Below are positions 33,136-64,000 of a stretch of 64,000 nt of DNA, piece by piece (position 1 is the first letter of the stretch; every line of letters starts with the position of its first letter). Source of the stretch: Mesostigma viride (Eukaryota > Streptophyta > Mesostigmatophyceae > Mesostigmatales > Mesostigmataceae); assembly GCA_009746045.1 (NCBI GenBank), contig RPFO01000027.1:342001-406000 (forward strand), written 5' to 3'. A program made the translations under genes and the position numbers. The notes beneath the pieces are model-generated. The model did not search any database and had not been told where the DNA came from. It worked only from the letters and a program-made list of their open reading frames with translations.

Positions 33136-33531
33136 TCAATCCTTTTTAACAACAGTAATGGATAGTAGGGAACCAAACTCCAAAGTGAGAGGAGTATCTG
33201 AGGCAGATGCAGATGCAGCCCGTTTAGGGGGAGAAGAAGGAGGGGTAGCAAAGACTAGAGCTTCTACGGGAGGACGACCAAGAGGAATAGGGCGTACATG
33301 CAGGCCTAAATCTGATTGGCTATGATCTATAAGGAACTGCTGAGCTTCTTCGAAGGACATAAATTTCTTATACCTAATTACGTTGTATACACGATTCTGA
33401 ACGATCTTCCTAGCGTCGGACCAAGAAAGGAAAATGGAGGACCATTGAGGGGTAATAACTACGTAATATTTGGCTAAGCTATTGTCACTAGACGAATGGG
33501 AAGGAGCAGTAAAAACACGACGCTGACTCAT
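33136..33531 (-). CDS. ORF before gag with RNase H1 N-terminal / viroplasmin-like domain (element C)
   Basis: A 131-residue frame just upstream of gag. Residues about 20-67 fit the hybrid-binding domain found at the N-terminus of eukaryotic RNase H1 and in caulimovirus viroplasmin. They show a YYVV start, an SWSDARKIVQ helix, and the signature YKKFMSFEEAQQFL. The rest is Ser/Pro/Ala-rich. The family binds RNA-DNA hybrids or double-stranded RNA, so a role with replication intermediates is an inference. Its place ahead of gag in a gypsy element is unusual. An intact reading frame argues that it was under selection until recently. Confidence 0.7.
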   Translation of the reverse strand: MSQRRVFTAPSHSSSDNSLAKYYVVITPQWSSIFLSWSDARKIVQNRVYNVIRYKKFMSFEEAQQFLIDHSQSDLGLHVRPIPLGRPPVEALVFATPPSSPPKRAASASASDTPLTLEFGSLLSITVVKKD

Positions 33532-33925
33532 GATAACGCACCTGGTGGGTCTTGTGACGTCACGCTAGAAGAAGGGGTAGGCGACTTATCTGGGCGATCT
33601 GGAGCACCGAAAGCAGCATGAGGGCGGAATAGTCCAGCGCTCGTCCTAAAATCAGCGACCAAATAGTCCAGCGTTCGTCCTAGAAGCAGCGACCCGTATC
33701 TCTGCGGGTGCGGCCGTCTAATAAAACAAGGCAGCACGAAGGAAAAAGGTGTAGTCTACCCGACGCTACTCGTCTCACTGTGGTCAAACCAAACAATTCT
33801 CTATCTACGACAGGAAGAGAACGAACTTGCGTAGGAAAACAAAACGAAGGAGCTATCTACGAAAGGGTTTATCCGCTACGAGCAGGTCTAGCATCTAGGC
33901 AGATCGTGTCCCGAACCGGGCAGCA

Positions 33926-34228
33926 CTACTCTCCCAGCTTGACGGCGACCCGCCCATTACCTGTCAAGGAAGTGTCGTCTTCGTATCCCTGGACGCGGAA
34001 GGATTCTTGCAAAGGCGTATGTGACAAAGGACCGTCGTCTCGTTCTCTACCTACGAAAGTTCCTCCGGAACCATTGTTACGTCCTAAACTCCTACCTCCA
34101 CCTCTACCTCTGCTGGGCCTGATACTACCTAAATTGGTCAGGCCTCCTCTACTCAAACCCCTAGCGAAAGACGAACGAGACGGTGCAGATCTCAATGCAT
34201 TCACGTATGTGTTGCTGTAATACGCCAT
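33926..34228 (-). CDS. Small Arg/Gly-rich ORF overlapping the 5' LTR and leader of element C
   Basis: A 100-codon frame opens inside the 5' LTR and runs into the leader, encoding an RG-rich basic stretch (PSRGRGGGRSLGRNN). The same beginning is present in the 3' LTR copy. It could be a leader peptide or chance coding in GC-rich sequence. No family recognised. Confidence 0.3.
   Translation of the reverse strand: MAYYSNTYVNALRSAPSRSSFARGLSRGGLTNLGSIRPSRGRGGGRSLGRNNGSGGTFVGRERDDGPLSHTPLQESFRVQGYEDDTSLTGNGRVAVKLGE
34058..34074 (-). other. Primer binding site of element C
   Basis: On the minus strand the sequence just inside the LTR reads TGGTTCCGGAGGAACTT. Its complement ends in ACCA, as the 3' end of a mature tRNA does. 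The tRNA species was not identified. Confidence 0.6.
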
Positions 34229-34651
34229 ACAACCATTTACCCGAACCCGTTTATTCCAGGAATAGAGGAAGGAAACACAACTAAACTGCCGTGACCCAAG
34301 CTAATATGTGTTAATTCATTCAACACACGCTGAGTGACCTGGCACACAAGGAGTGGAACGTGCATAAATGGTCACCAACGGTCCAACAGGCTCGGGCCGA
34401 CCTGGCCCTCGCCTGCAGAAACACAGAAACACAGGCAGGTGCACAGATGCACGCCGGTCCACTACATTCTACCAAAGGATAAGGACCACTACTAAAGTAC
34501 GCGGCGCGGCGCCCAAAGGCACCCAATATACCACGGTACTGTTACGAGGACAATAATGTCCCAACTGGCACTACAAGTAAACCTAGAAACAACCGAGGCC
34601 AAGGACCTAATTTACGTCCGTAACTACAACGAATTGTTACGCGACGTAACA
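34075..34651 (-). repeat. 5' LTR of element C
   Basis: 577 bp with TG..CA ends. It matches the split copy at 2495-2556 plus 13821-14335. The adjoining interior begins with a tRNA-like primer site, and the outer side meets the CACGC duplication. Confidence 0.88.
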
Positions 34652-34656
34652 CACGC

Positions 34657-35770
34657 CTATGCACAGTCACATTTGTACGTATCATAGCATGGTAAGGGCA
34701 CACCCTTGAAACCACACAAGCCAAACACGATGCTCACTTTTTTCTTGTGCTGATGCTGTAATAAACAAGTGCAAGTAAGCCTAGCTCAATGACAATGCTA
34801 GCTAGTGCTCCCTGTATGCTGGGCTTTATCATACTAGCTGCTAACTGGCTATGGGGTGTCCTCGACTAACAAAACCAAAAAGCTAACCAAAACCTGGCCA
34901 AGATACCATCTTTCCAAAGAATGTAGGCAAGAAGACCCATCACAATACCATGCACAACATATTTAAGCATTACATCGATCGTTACTCTAGTATATAGGAT
35001 GAAGACGCAGCTAACCATGAGCACACGGATGATAAACTGGGCGAAATGGTTGTACACAGCCACACCGACAAACCATTACATAAAAGTAGTAAGGAGGGAG
35101 CTTTAACACCACGAAACCTTAATAATAAGTCCGGGATTACTTACCAAACGATAAAACCACTTTACCTTCTTCACGGCAGCGGCAGGGACTGCAAACTGCG
35201 CCAGGTCCAACTACCGCAAAAAAGGCTGTCTGACAGGTAGCAAGCTCATGACAGAAACGATGCCCCGAGGCTTCCCTGGCCCACAGCGCTGATGAACTAT
35301 GCGATATACATCATAAGAAAGTTAATCGTTGCGAAATATTCAATGATAAAACGGCAAATACCAAGTGCTAGCTTCATCGGCATCCCCGTGGTAGTGAACG
35401 CGTGTTGACGCAATAAAAACCAGCCCGAGATGATTGCGCGCCTCGTTAGAGGTTGCGCAACTAGGTCTATAGCATCCTTATGACGAATAAAGTGTGCCTA
35501 CAAATTTTGGAACGAATCCATGCATCGACGCTCCTGCGCCAGTCAGTTTTCTGCACCGCCATGGCGGCAAATCTGCACGGATGTCAATATTTTACATTCA
35601 CGTTTTCGTCCCATTGAAAAGGGTACCCCCTGTACTTTGGTCAATAGTTAGTCCCTGTGTACTTGTCAGAATGTAGTGATGTTTAGGTACGGGACGTAGT
35701 ACACATCTAGCTGAAGACGCCTGGCTAAAAATATCATGGAATTACCTACTGGCATTCGCGTTATGCTCCC
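34657..35770. other. Intergenic spacer, no gene recognised
   Basis: AT-rich sequence to the right of the element C target duplication. Only short frames with no recognisable motif are present. Confidence 0.5.
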
Positions 35771-35822
35771 AACCAACTGTCCGCTATTTGTAGCGGGCAG
35801 TTGGTACTGCCCGCTACAAATA
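35771..35822. other. Pair of mutually exclusive hairpins
   Basis: A perfect 17-bp inverted repeat with a 4-base loop occupies 35785-35822 (arms TATTTGTAGCGGGCAGT and its complement). The left arm of that hairpin, TAGCGGGCAGTTGG, can instead pair with the preceding CCAACTGTCCGCTA around a TTTG loop, with one mismatch. Only one of the two can form at a time. The sequence could be a regulatory RNA fold or the tip of a mobile element. Confidence 0.6.
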
Positions 35823-35906
35823 TCAGTCAGTACCATTTAAGGGTTAAGTACTTGAAATCTGAAAAGGGAAAAACGATTGGGAAGAAAGCTGGCGTACTGA
35901 GAAAAG

Positions 35907-36545
35907 CTACGCACTTGGTGTATAATAATGTTCCACTGTGGCAGCTAGTCCGAACCAATTGCCAGTCGTAAAGCATGTCGAATTTACAGTTCGCCAGATT
36001 TCGGCATCATAGGAACGGACTCCAAAAGATGAATCGACAAAGGTAACAAAGATTGGGTGTTCCGGATCAGGCTGATTCCGCTGGCGGGTAAGGAGGCGCT
36101 CAGTCTTCTTGTAGAGATAGTCGACGATGTCTCGATAGATGTAACGATTGCCTTTATATACGACGCGTGTGGCTACTAGGCCCCCAAACTCAACAGCTGA
36201 AAAATACACCTCAACAAACTGGTCCGGATGCGGGATTGGATGAAAAGCCCCACCTATGCGTATGTGGCGGAATGGCTGACTCGTGAGAGTCGAGCTTAGC
36301 ACAGGGAGGTATCTTGAAACCGAATACAAAGGCAACTCGTTATCGCGATACCATGTTGAAAACTGCATATGAAAAAGAGTATTGGAGGAAGATCTTGGAC
36401 TTTTTGTATTCGATTTTCGTATTATCAATTGTAAATCACGTAGTGGTACCAAACAGGTGGCCAACAAGGCCTTCCCAACAAGGGAATCCCAACAAGGGTG
36501 ACGACTCTGACCAACAAGGTCTTTCCAACAAGGAATCCCCAACAA
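35907..36545 (-). CDS. Hypothetical protein, 212 codons
   Basis: An open frame whose last 150 residues look like folded protein (FVEVYFSAVEFGGLVATRVV, RDIVDYLYKKTERLLTRQRN, FVTFVDSSFGVRSYDAEIWR). The first 35 residues are encoded by the CCAACAAGG repeat and are probably not real. No family recognised. It lies downstream of, and on the same strand as, the large extracellular gene. It could be an exon of another gene or a fragment of a repeat. Confidence 0.4.
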   Translation of the reverse strand: MLGIPCWKDLVGQSRHPCWDSLVGKALLATCLVPLRDLQLIIRKSNTKSPRSSSNTLFHMQFSTWYRDNELPLYSVSRYLPVLSSTLTSQPFRHIRIGGAFHPIPHPDQFVEVYFSAVEFGGLVATRVVYKGNRYIYRDIVDYLYKKTERLLTRQRNQPDPEHPIFVTFVDSSFGVRSYDAEIWRTVNSTCFTTGNWFGLAATVEHYYTPSA

Positions 36546-36573
36546 GGGCTAGAGTGACTCGGACCAACAAGGT
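36460..36573. repeat. Short CCAACAAGG repeats
   Basis: Six copies of CCAACAAGG within about 115 bp, separated by 3-20 bases. The reverse complement CCTTGTTGG recurs at 47770-47910. Confidence 0.7.
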
Positions 36574-36979
36574 ATAACCATGACAGTTGCGGAGGCAACA
36601 TTATGTGGAAAAGAACACCGTCGCTATAACCGTCGATCTAGGAATAATCTACGGTACAGTTAGGGTCCAGCCAGCCGCCACACAAAGGTGGGTGGCTTGC
36701 ATCAACACAGAAATGATGCGTTGGGTCACTAGTATGCAAGTACAAGGACATTGCGCCTCCAGGGCAGCACATAGTGAACAGAAGGTCGGCGCGAAGCGCG
36801 GATCCTAGCAAATTTGTCAGACGGCCACAGTACCCGTGATACAGTTGAAAATATATTAGTGCCGATTTAAATACTACATCGGACTTTGACATCGTACCCT
36901 GAAAACATTGATGGTAAAGACGAACAGCTAGCGGGCACAACCAGGATTGTCAAAAATCCTGACAATCTGACCCCCCCTC

Positions 36980-60150
<23,171 letters not shown>

Positions 60151-60350
60151 AGCCAAAGGTGTGCGCCTACTCTGCTCCCATCTCCTTACATGACTAAGTC
60201 AGCCAAAGGTGTGCGCCTACTCTGCTCACATCTCCTTACACGACTAAGTCAGCCAAAGGTGTGCACCTACTCTGCTCCCATCTCCTTACATGACTAAGTC
60301 AGCTTAAGGTGTGCGCCTACTCTGCTCACATCTCCTTACATGACAAAGCC
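60151..60350. repeat. 50-bp tandem repeat x 4
   Basis: Four copies of a 50-bp unit starting AGCCAAAGGTGTGCGCCTAC. The same sequence occurs once at each cassette boundary, so it was locally amplified at the upstream end of the array. Confidence 0.9.
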
Positions 60351-60610
60351 AGGAAAAATACATACGACATGCAAAAAAGAAAACGTAATTACACTAGATA
60401 CGGAGGGACTTTGTCCCAGCCCAGGTTTACCCTTGGGTTAGGAAAATAATTTCCCTCCTTACGCCCACACAAAGGGAGGTCAGTTGATACCCAAAAGACG
60501 ATAGCTTTTGTGTGCTGGCATCCGTTCCCAAGCTACCCAGGTAGTGGTTGTCTGGGCAAGGTGTTTGCCAGGAAAGGTGGGCTTCCATGCTTGCGGAAGC
60601 AGGTGCTTTC

Positions 60611-61034
60611 TTTGAGTTTGGACTGTGAGGAGACTCATGGGTTATACACAATGCCTCGTGCTTGGCTTGGCTACCCACACACCAGGCTTGCAGGTGCTGA
60701 AAGAAAGAGAGGTTGAAGACAGTTTAGGAGGAAGAATAATTGAAAAACAAATAGAATTGTTGGAGATGAGGTTGATAGGAGGTTGAATGGAGGCGCATGC
60801 CCTTAGGAGGCAGTTTCCGAGGCAGTTTCCTTTTAGTAGTATACCTTTTAGGCTAGGAAGGATGACATCATCGATGACATCATCATAGAAGCTTGTAGAA
60901 ACATCCTAGCATAGTTCTAGCATATTCCCAGCATATTCTTAGTATATTCCAGGAATATTCCTGGCATATTCTTAGAACATTCCTAGAACATTCTAGACAT
61001 GATTCCAGTGAGCTGGCATAAGAGCTAGATGCCA
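60611..61034. other. Spacer upstream of the cassette array
   Basis: Similarity to the cassettes stops near 60610. The rest is AT-rich with short repeated AGCATATTC motifs. No first exon or signal peptide for the large gene was recognised. Confidence 0.5.
60953..60993. promoter_or_regulatory. Cluster of heat-shock-element-like motifs
   Basis: GAATATTC (60953-60960), GAACATTC (60975-60982) and GAACATTC (60986-60993) are inverted GAA/TTC pairs like heat-shock factor sites. The spacing between pairs is not the perfect 5-bp register. They lie about 400 bp before the gag-like ORF at 61395. Confidence 0.35.
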
Positions 61035-61394
61035 ATCGGGGTTCTCTGAACATAGTTTCTTTATAGTGATACGGAAGGGGAGCCGCTGATGCTAGGTGAA
61101 ATAGAGCTGGGTGATGTGATCGTAATAAGGTTGATTAGGCTTCTAGTGTACGAGTATTACGGATGATATGGCCCAATTGTTGCGGCCCATACCTTGACGG
61201 TGTGCTGAGTACCTTGACGACGGATTTTTGCGTCTAGGTTCTCCTAGCAGATCTGTGATTGCGGACGGGTTTGCAACAAGCAATATCTGAAGTAAAACTT
61301 GACGGCTAAAACTGTTTAGAGGCCGTTGCCGGATCTGGCCGTTGGTAGAGAGCCGTTGGCCTTGAAACACGATAAAAGCTTGCTCACCTAGCTC

Positions 61395-62543
61395 ATGGCG
61401 GTCTCTTTTGTTTTAACGAAGGCGGCGACAGGGGTCAGGGGCAGCGTAGCTGACGCCCGAATTCCTTTCTGCAAAGCGGCTGGGATGCCGAAGCCCGGGC
61501 GGAAGCCAGGTTCGACAGGTGCTGGGAAGCAATTACCGAAAGCTAATCCCGAGGTGCCGACAGCTACTAAACAGACGGGAAAGGGCCGACTAGGCTGGCC
61601 GACGCAGAAGAAAAGGCTCCATCAGGAGCTCTCCACTTGCTCGGGCCTGCCTGAAGTGTGCGCTGCCTTTGAGGCGGTCCTCGGGACCGACTGGGTAACT
61701 ACTGTCAGCCGGTGGTCTGCGGCCCAGCTGGAGTCCGTCGTTGGACTGCTGGTCGACCACGTGGACGGGCCTGAAATTCTGGCAGCAGCGGACCCAAACG
61801 AAGCGCTAGTGGCAGCCCTCCAAAGCGCCCGGGACTTGGCGGACTCGGACGAAGAGGAGATGCAGCCACCACGCCGGCCCACGAAAGGGGCGAAAAAGGG
61901 GACGAAAAAAGTCGGAAGCCCAGCCCCGAGCAAGGGAAAGGCCGCGGGGGATGTGAGGGAGCAGCTCTTGGAGCTGGCGGCTATTATTGGCAAGCAGGGG
62001 CAGGCGGGCAAAGAAGAGGAGGAGGAGGAGGAGTCCGAGGAAGAGGATTTCCTGACGAAATTGAAGGATGCGCTGGCCGGGGCAGATGGGGCTTCCAGGA
62101 AGCCGAAAAAGACCAAAGGGGTGACGCTGCCCACTCGAGCACAAGTGGTGAATTGGAGGGTGCAAGAGAGAGTGCTCCCCGAGGTGCTCGAGGATGCCAA
62201 CGACAATGGAGGGGGGATAAAGAGTTGGATCATGGCTACTCGCCAAGGGGGGTGGAGGAACCAGGAAAGCAGGAAGGTGGTCATGAACATCGCCCTGGCC
62301 ATGGACACACTCTTCAAGGAGTTGGGGCCGGCAGCCGGGGAGTTGGCTGGGGTAGAGTATCTCATGAGGGTGGTGGCAGCCATGCTCCTAGTGGAGAGCC
62401 AGGGGTCAGGAGGGTGGAAGGTGGCTGGCCACCTCCTTGCTCTCAAGGAAGATGCCTCCTTGGTGAGCAACCCGGCCATGAAGATGGCCCTGCAAAGCGC
62501 CACGATGATGGAGAAGCTGGGCAAGGCCCAGCAAACCAAGTAA
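61395..62543 (+). CDS. gag-like ORF of the right-edge retrotransposon
   Basis: 382 codons. A basic N-terminus (residues 30-75, Lys/Gly/Pro-rich) precedes a small helical domain (VCAAFEAVLGTDWVTTVSRW). A Lys-rich then Glu-rich low-complexity region follows (about residues 150-225), then a helical C-terminal half (REQLLELAAIIGKQG, RVQERVLPEVLEDAN, MKMALQSATMMEKLGKAQQT). No zinc knuckle is present. Its position before a reverse transcriptase makes a structural, gag-like role likely. The stop is at 62541-62543, 47 bp before the next ORF. Confidence 0.6.
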   Translation: MAVSFVLTKAATGVRGSVADARIPFCKAAGMPKPGRKPGSTGAGKQLPKANPEVPTATKQTGKGRLGWPTQKKRLHQELSTCSGLPEVCAAFEAVLGTDWVTTVSRWSAAQLESVVGLLVDHVDGPEILAAADPNEALVAALQSARDLADSDEEEMQPPRRPTKGAKKGTKKVGSPAPSKGKAAGDVREQLLELAAIIGKQGQAGKEEEEEEESEEEDFLTKLKDALAGADGASRKPKKTKGVTLPTRAQVVNWRVQERVLPEVLEDANDNGGGIKSWIMATRQGGWRNQESRKVVMNIALAMDTLFKELGPAAGELAGVEYLMRVVAAMLLVESQGSGGWKVAGHLLALKEDASLVSNPAMKMALQSATMMEKLGKAQQTK

Positions 62544-62590
62544 ACACCGAAAGGGTAAACCGCTCCCCCTTCCCACTGCCTCTTCCTACA

Positions 62591-64000
62591 ATGCCTCTAA
62601 GCACTACGTGGGGGAGAGTGAGGTCAGCACGCAGACGCCAGCGTGCAACTCGCCGCCGCCGGACCTTCACTCTACAACACAAGGTGATTACGTGGTTGAA
62701 TTGGCTATGGCACGGGGGGGCAGACCCTCCGCCTAAATCTGGAGGCGCGTGCTCCAGAGGAACGGCGGAGGCCCTGAAAAGGGTCAAGAAGCACTGCGAG
62801 TGGTACAGTCGCCGCGTAACCGGCGTTGCGACAGGCCCCGCAGAAGGAAGTGATCTAATCTATGGGAAATGTAATAAGTATGAACAACTTGTGGCGGAGC
62901 GGGTGAGTCTGCCGAAGCGCGAGGTGGCAGGAAAGGCGAAGCTGCTGGATTTGCTGGCGCTACGACCTAGTTGGCGAGAGGTGTACGCGAGCGAAGCCAA
63001 CTGCATCAAGCCGGAGGTGGCTGCCAGTGCGAGGTATTGGAATGTACCTGCCCCCAGCCGAGGGTGCACCATGGCGGAGTGGGGCAAGTTGATGGGGAGG
63101 GCAGCGGACGTGGGGATGGTGGAGTTCCGAGAGACGCGGCCAAAGTGGGTAGACGGATGTTTTGGGGTGGCCAAAGGAGTGGGGGAGTTAAGGCTCATTG
63201 TGAATAAGAAGTTGGGGAACGCACTGTGGGTGGACCCCCCTAAGACGGTGTTACCCCACCTGGGCATATACTCGGAGGTCTATATCAAGGGTCGGTGCTA
63301 CACGGCCAAGAGCGATCTGGTCTCGTATTACTATACCATCCAAGTGCCGGAGTGGTGGTGGGATTATCAAGGGCTACCTGATGTGTGGTCCACCGATGTC
63401 GGGCTGCCGGGGCGGCGGAGGAGGGTGTGGCCAGTGCTGAAAGTGCTGGCCATGGGGCACTCCCACGCTGTAGCGCTAGGGGAAGCCATCCATGAGATGG
63501 TCCTCTATGCCACGGGCGCTTTGGATCCTAGACGGCAGGTGAACCGCCTCACAAGTGTAGGGGAGCTGACCGTGCTTCGGAATGCATGGGGTAACCCAAC
63601 CGCCCTAGCCATCGAGTACAAGGAGGAGAGCACGAGGGAGATGCAAATCGACCTTGAGGACCCCCCTGCCCCTATGGTATCCATCACTATTGATGACCTG
63701 GTGGTCAGCAATGGGCGCACGTGCGAGGCGGTGAATCGCTTAATCGCGAGTGCTATTGAAGACGGGTACGCGCCTAACAACCTTGTGCCCTCCAAGGACA
63801 AGACGATCATGGCTAGCCCGGAGGGGGAGGACGAGCTAGAAGCTCTGGGTGTTGTTCACCGGCGGGATGGGGTGTTGGAGCCGACAGCTAAGCAGCTCAC
63901 CCTTGTGGTTGCGCACACTCGTGTACTCCTCGAGAGGGGACGCGCTACCGCTGAGGCGCTGGCGGCCGTCGTGGGCCGGTGGGTGTGGCTGCAGATGCTC
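62591..64000 (+). CDS. Reverse transcriptase ORF of the right-edge retrotransposon (incomplete at the window edge)
   Basis: 470 codons open to the window end, starting at the ATG at 62591. A basic N-terminus is followed by FGVAKGVGELRLIVNKKLGN (template-grip block), CYTAKSDLVSYYYTIQVPEW with the first catalytic Asp, VLKVLAMGHSHAVALGEAIH, and VSITIDDLVVSNGRT with the IDD catalytic pair. The end, LEPTAKQLTLVVAHTRVLLE and VVGRWVWLQML, resembles the connection region of DIRS-type enzymes. RNase H and any recombinase would lie beyond 64000. Confidence 0.7.
   Translation, partial: MPLSTTWGRVRSARRRQRATRRRRTFTLQHKVITWLNWLWHGGADPPPKSGGACSRGTAEALKRVKKHCEWYSRRVTGVATGPAEGSDLIYGKCNKYEQLVAERVSLPKREVAGKAKLLDLLALRPSWREVYASEANCIKPEVAASARYWNVPAPSRGCTMAEWGKLMGRAADVGMVEFRETRPKWVDGCFGVAKGVGELRLIVNKKLGNALWVDPPKTVLPHLGIYSEVYIKGRCYTAKSDLVSYYYTIQVPEWWWDYQGLPDVWSTDVGLPGRRRRVWPVLKVLAMGHSHAVALGEAIHEMVLYATGALDPRRQVNRLTSVGELTVLRNAWGNPTALAIEYKEESTREMQIDLEDPPAPMVSITIDDLVVSNGRTCEAVNRLIASAIEDGYAPNNLVPSKDKTIMASPEGEDELEALGVVHRRDGVLEPTAKQLTLVVAHTRVLLERGRATAEALAAVVGRWVWLQML

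Larger units (their letters stand above)
2495..34651 (-). mobile_element. Ty3/gypsy LTR retrotransposon C, swollen by nested insertions
   Basis: A minus-strand gypsy element flanked by the exact 5-bp duplication CACGC. LTRs are 577 bp, start TGTTACG and end CGTAACA. The order read from the right is 5' LTR, primer binding site, small RNase H1-N-like ORF, gag with a zinc knuckle, aspartic protease, reverse transcriptase, RNase H, integrase, a 3' ORF, polypurine tract and 3' LTR. Without its insertions it would be about 11.4 kb, long for the family. It is broken: element B lies in its reverse transcriptase, transposon D in its 3' LTR, and two further segments of unclear origin separate coding parts. 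Its two LTRs differ by 3 substitutions and two 4-bp indels over 521 bp, so it is young. Confidence 0.88.
61035..64000 (+). mobile_element. Retrotransposon, possibly DIRS-like, running off the right edge
   Basis: A gag-like ORF is followed by a reverse transcriptase ORF. The left end is taken near 61035 because a matching inverted fragment at 43825-43900 implies a mobile end there. No LTR, primer site or recombinase is visible in the window, so the class is uncertain. What can be seen looks whole. Confidence 0.6.

Overview
The window looks like nuclear DNA of a green alga with an intron-rich, repeat-rich genome. The reasons are: a spliced gene for a secreted protein with Ser-Pro-rich (hydroxyproline-type) spacers, chromodomain Ty3/gypsy elements primed by tRNA, long simple-sequence tracts, and coding exons clearly richer in GC than the AT-leaning spacers. 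No species can be named from the sequence alone. No rRNA, tRNA gene, CRISPR array or bacterial operon was seen.

Left half (2495-34651). This is one Ty3/gypsy element on the minus strand (called C here) swollen by nested insertions. Its ends carry the target duplication CACGC (2490-2494 and 34652-34656). A DNA transposon (D, 2557-13812) sits in the 3' LTR of C. A chromodomain Ty3/gypsy element (A, 3227-12702, duplication GCAAG) sits in D. A second copy of the A family in opposite orientation (B, 19443-28904, duplication GCAGG) sits in the reverse transcriptase region of C. C carries an unusual small ORF before gag that resembles the hybrid-binding domain of RNase H1 (viroplasmin fold). A, B and C each have an extra ORF of unknown function after pol.

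Middle and right (36980-60022, minus strand). A single spliced gene model is supported by 18 exons whose splice phases all agree. It encodes at least 1583 residues of an extracellular-type protein. From the N-terminal side it has three tandem 'choice-of-anchor E'-like domains, each followed by a Pro/Ser spacer, then a Cys-rich and SEA-like segment, another Cys-rich segment, a long domain resembling a family of large secreted bacterial proteins, and a Cys-rich C-terminus. The three N-terminal modules come from tandem multiplication of a four-exon genomic cassette of about 3.0-3.3 kb. The introns hold a 1-kb C/T tract (G-rich in the transcript), a hAT-like transposon containing an 89-unit CTG tract, a LINE remnant, a MITE-like element and several minisatellites. 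The 5' end of the gene is not visible; a retroelement begins just upstream.

Right edge (about 61035-64000). A retrotransposon on the plus strand has a gag-like ORF and the start of a reverse transcriptase ORF that runs off the window. It is perhaps DIRS-like. A short inverted copy of its upstream end lies in an intron of the big gene at 43825-43900.

Left edge (1-2490). There is a weak low-complexity coding region and a two-level minisatellite.
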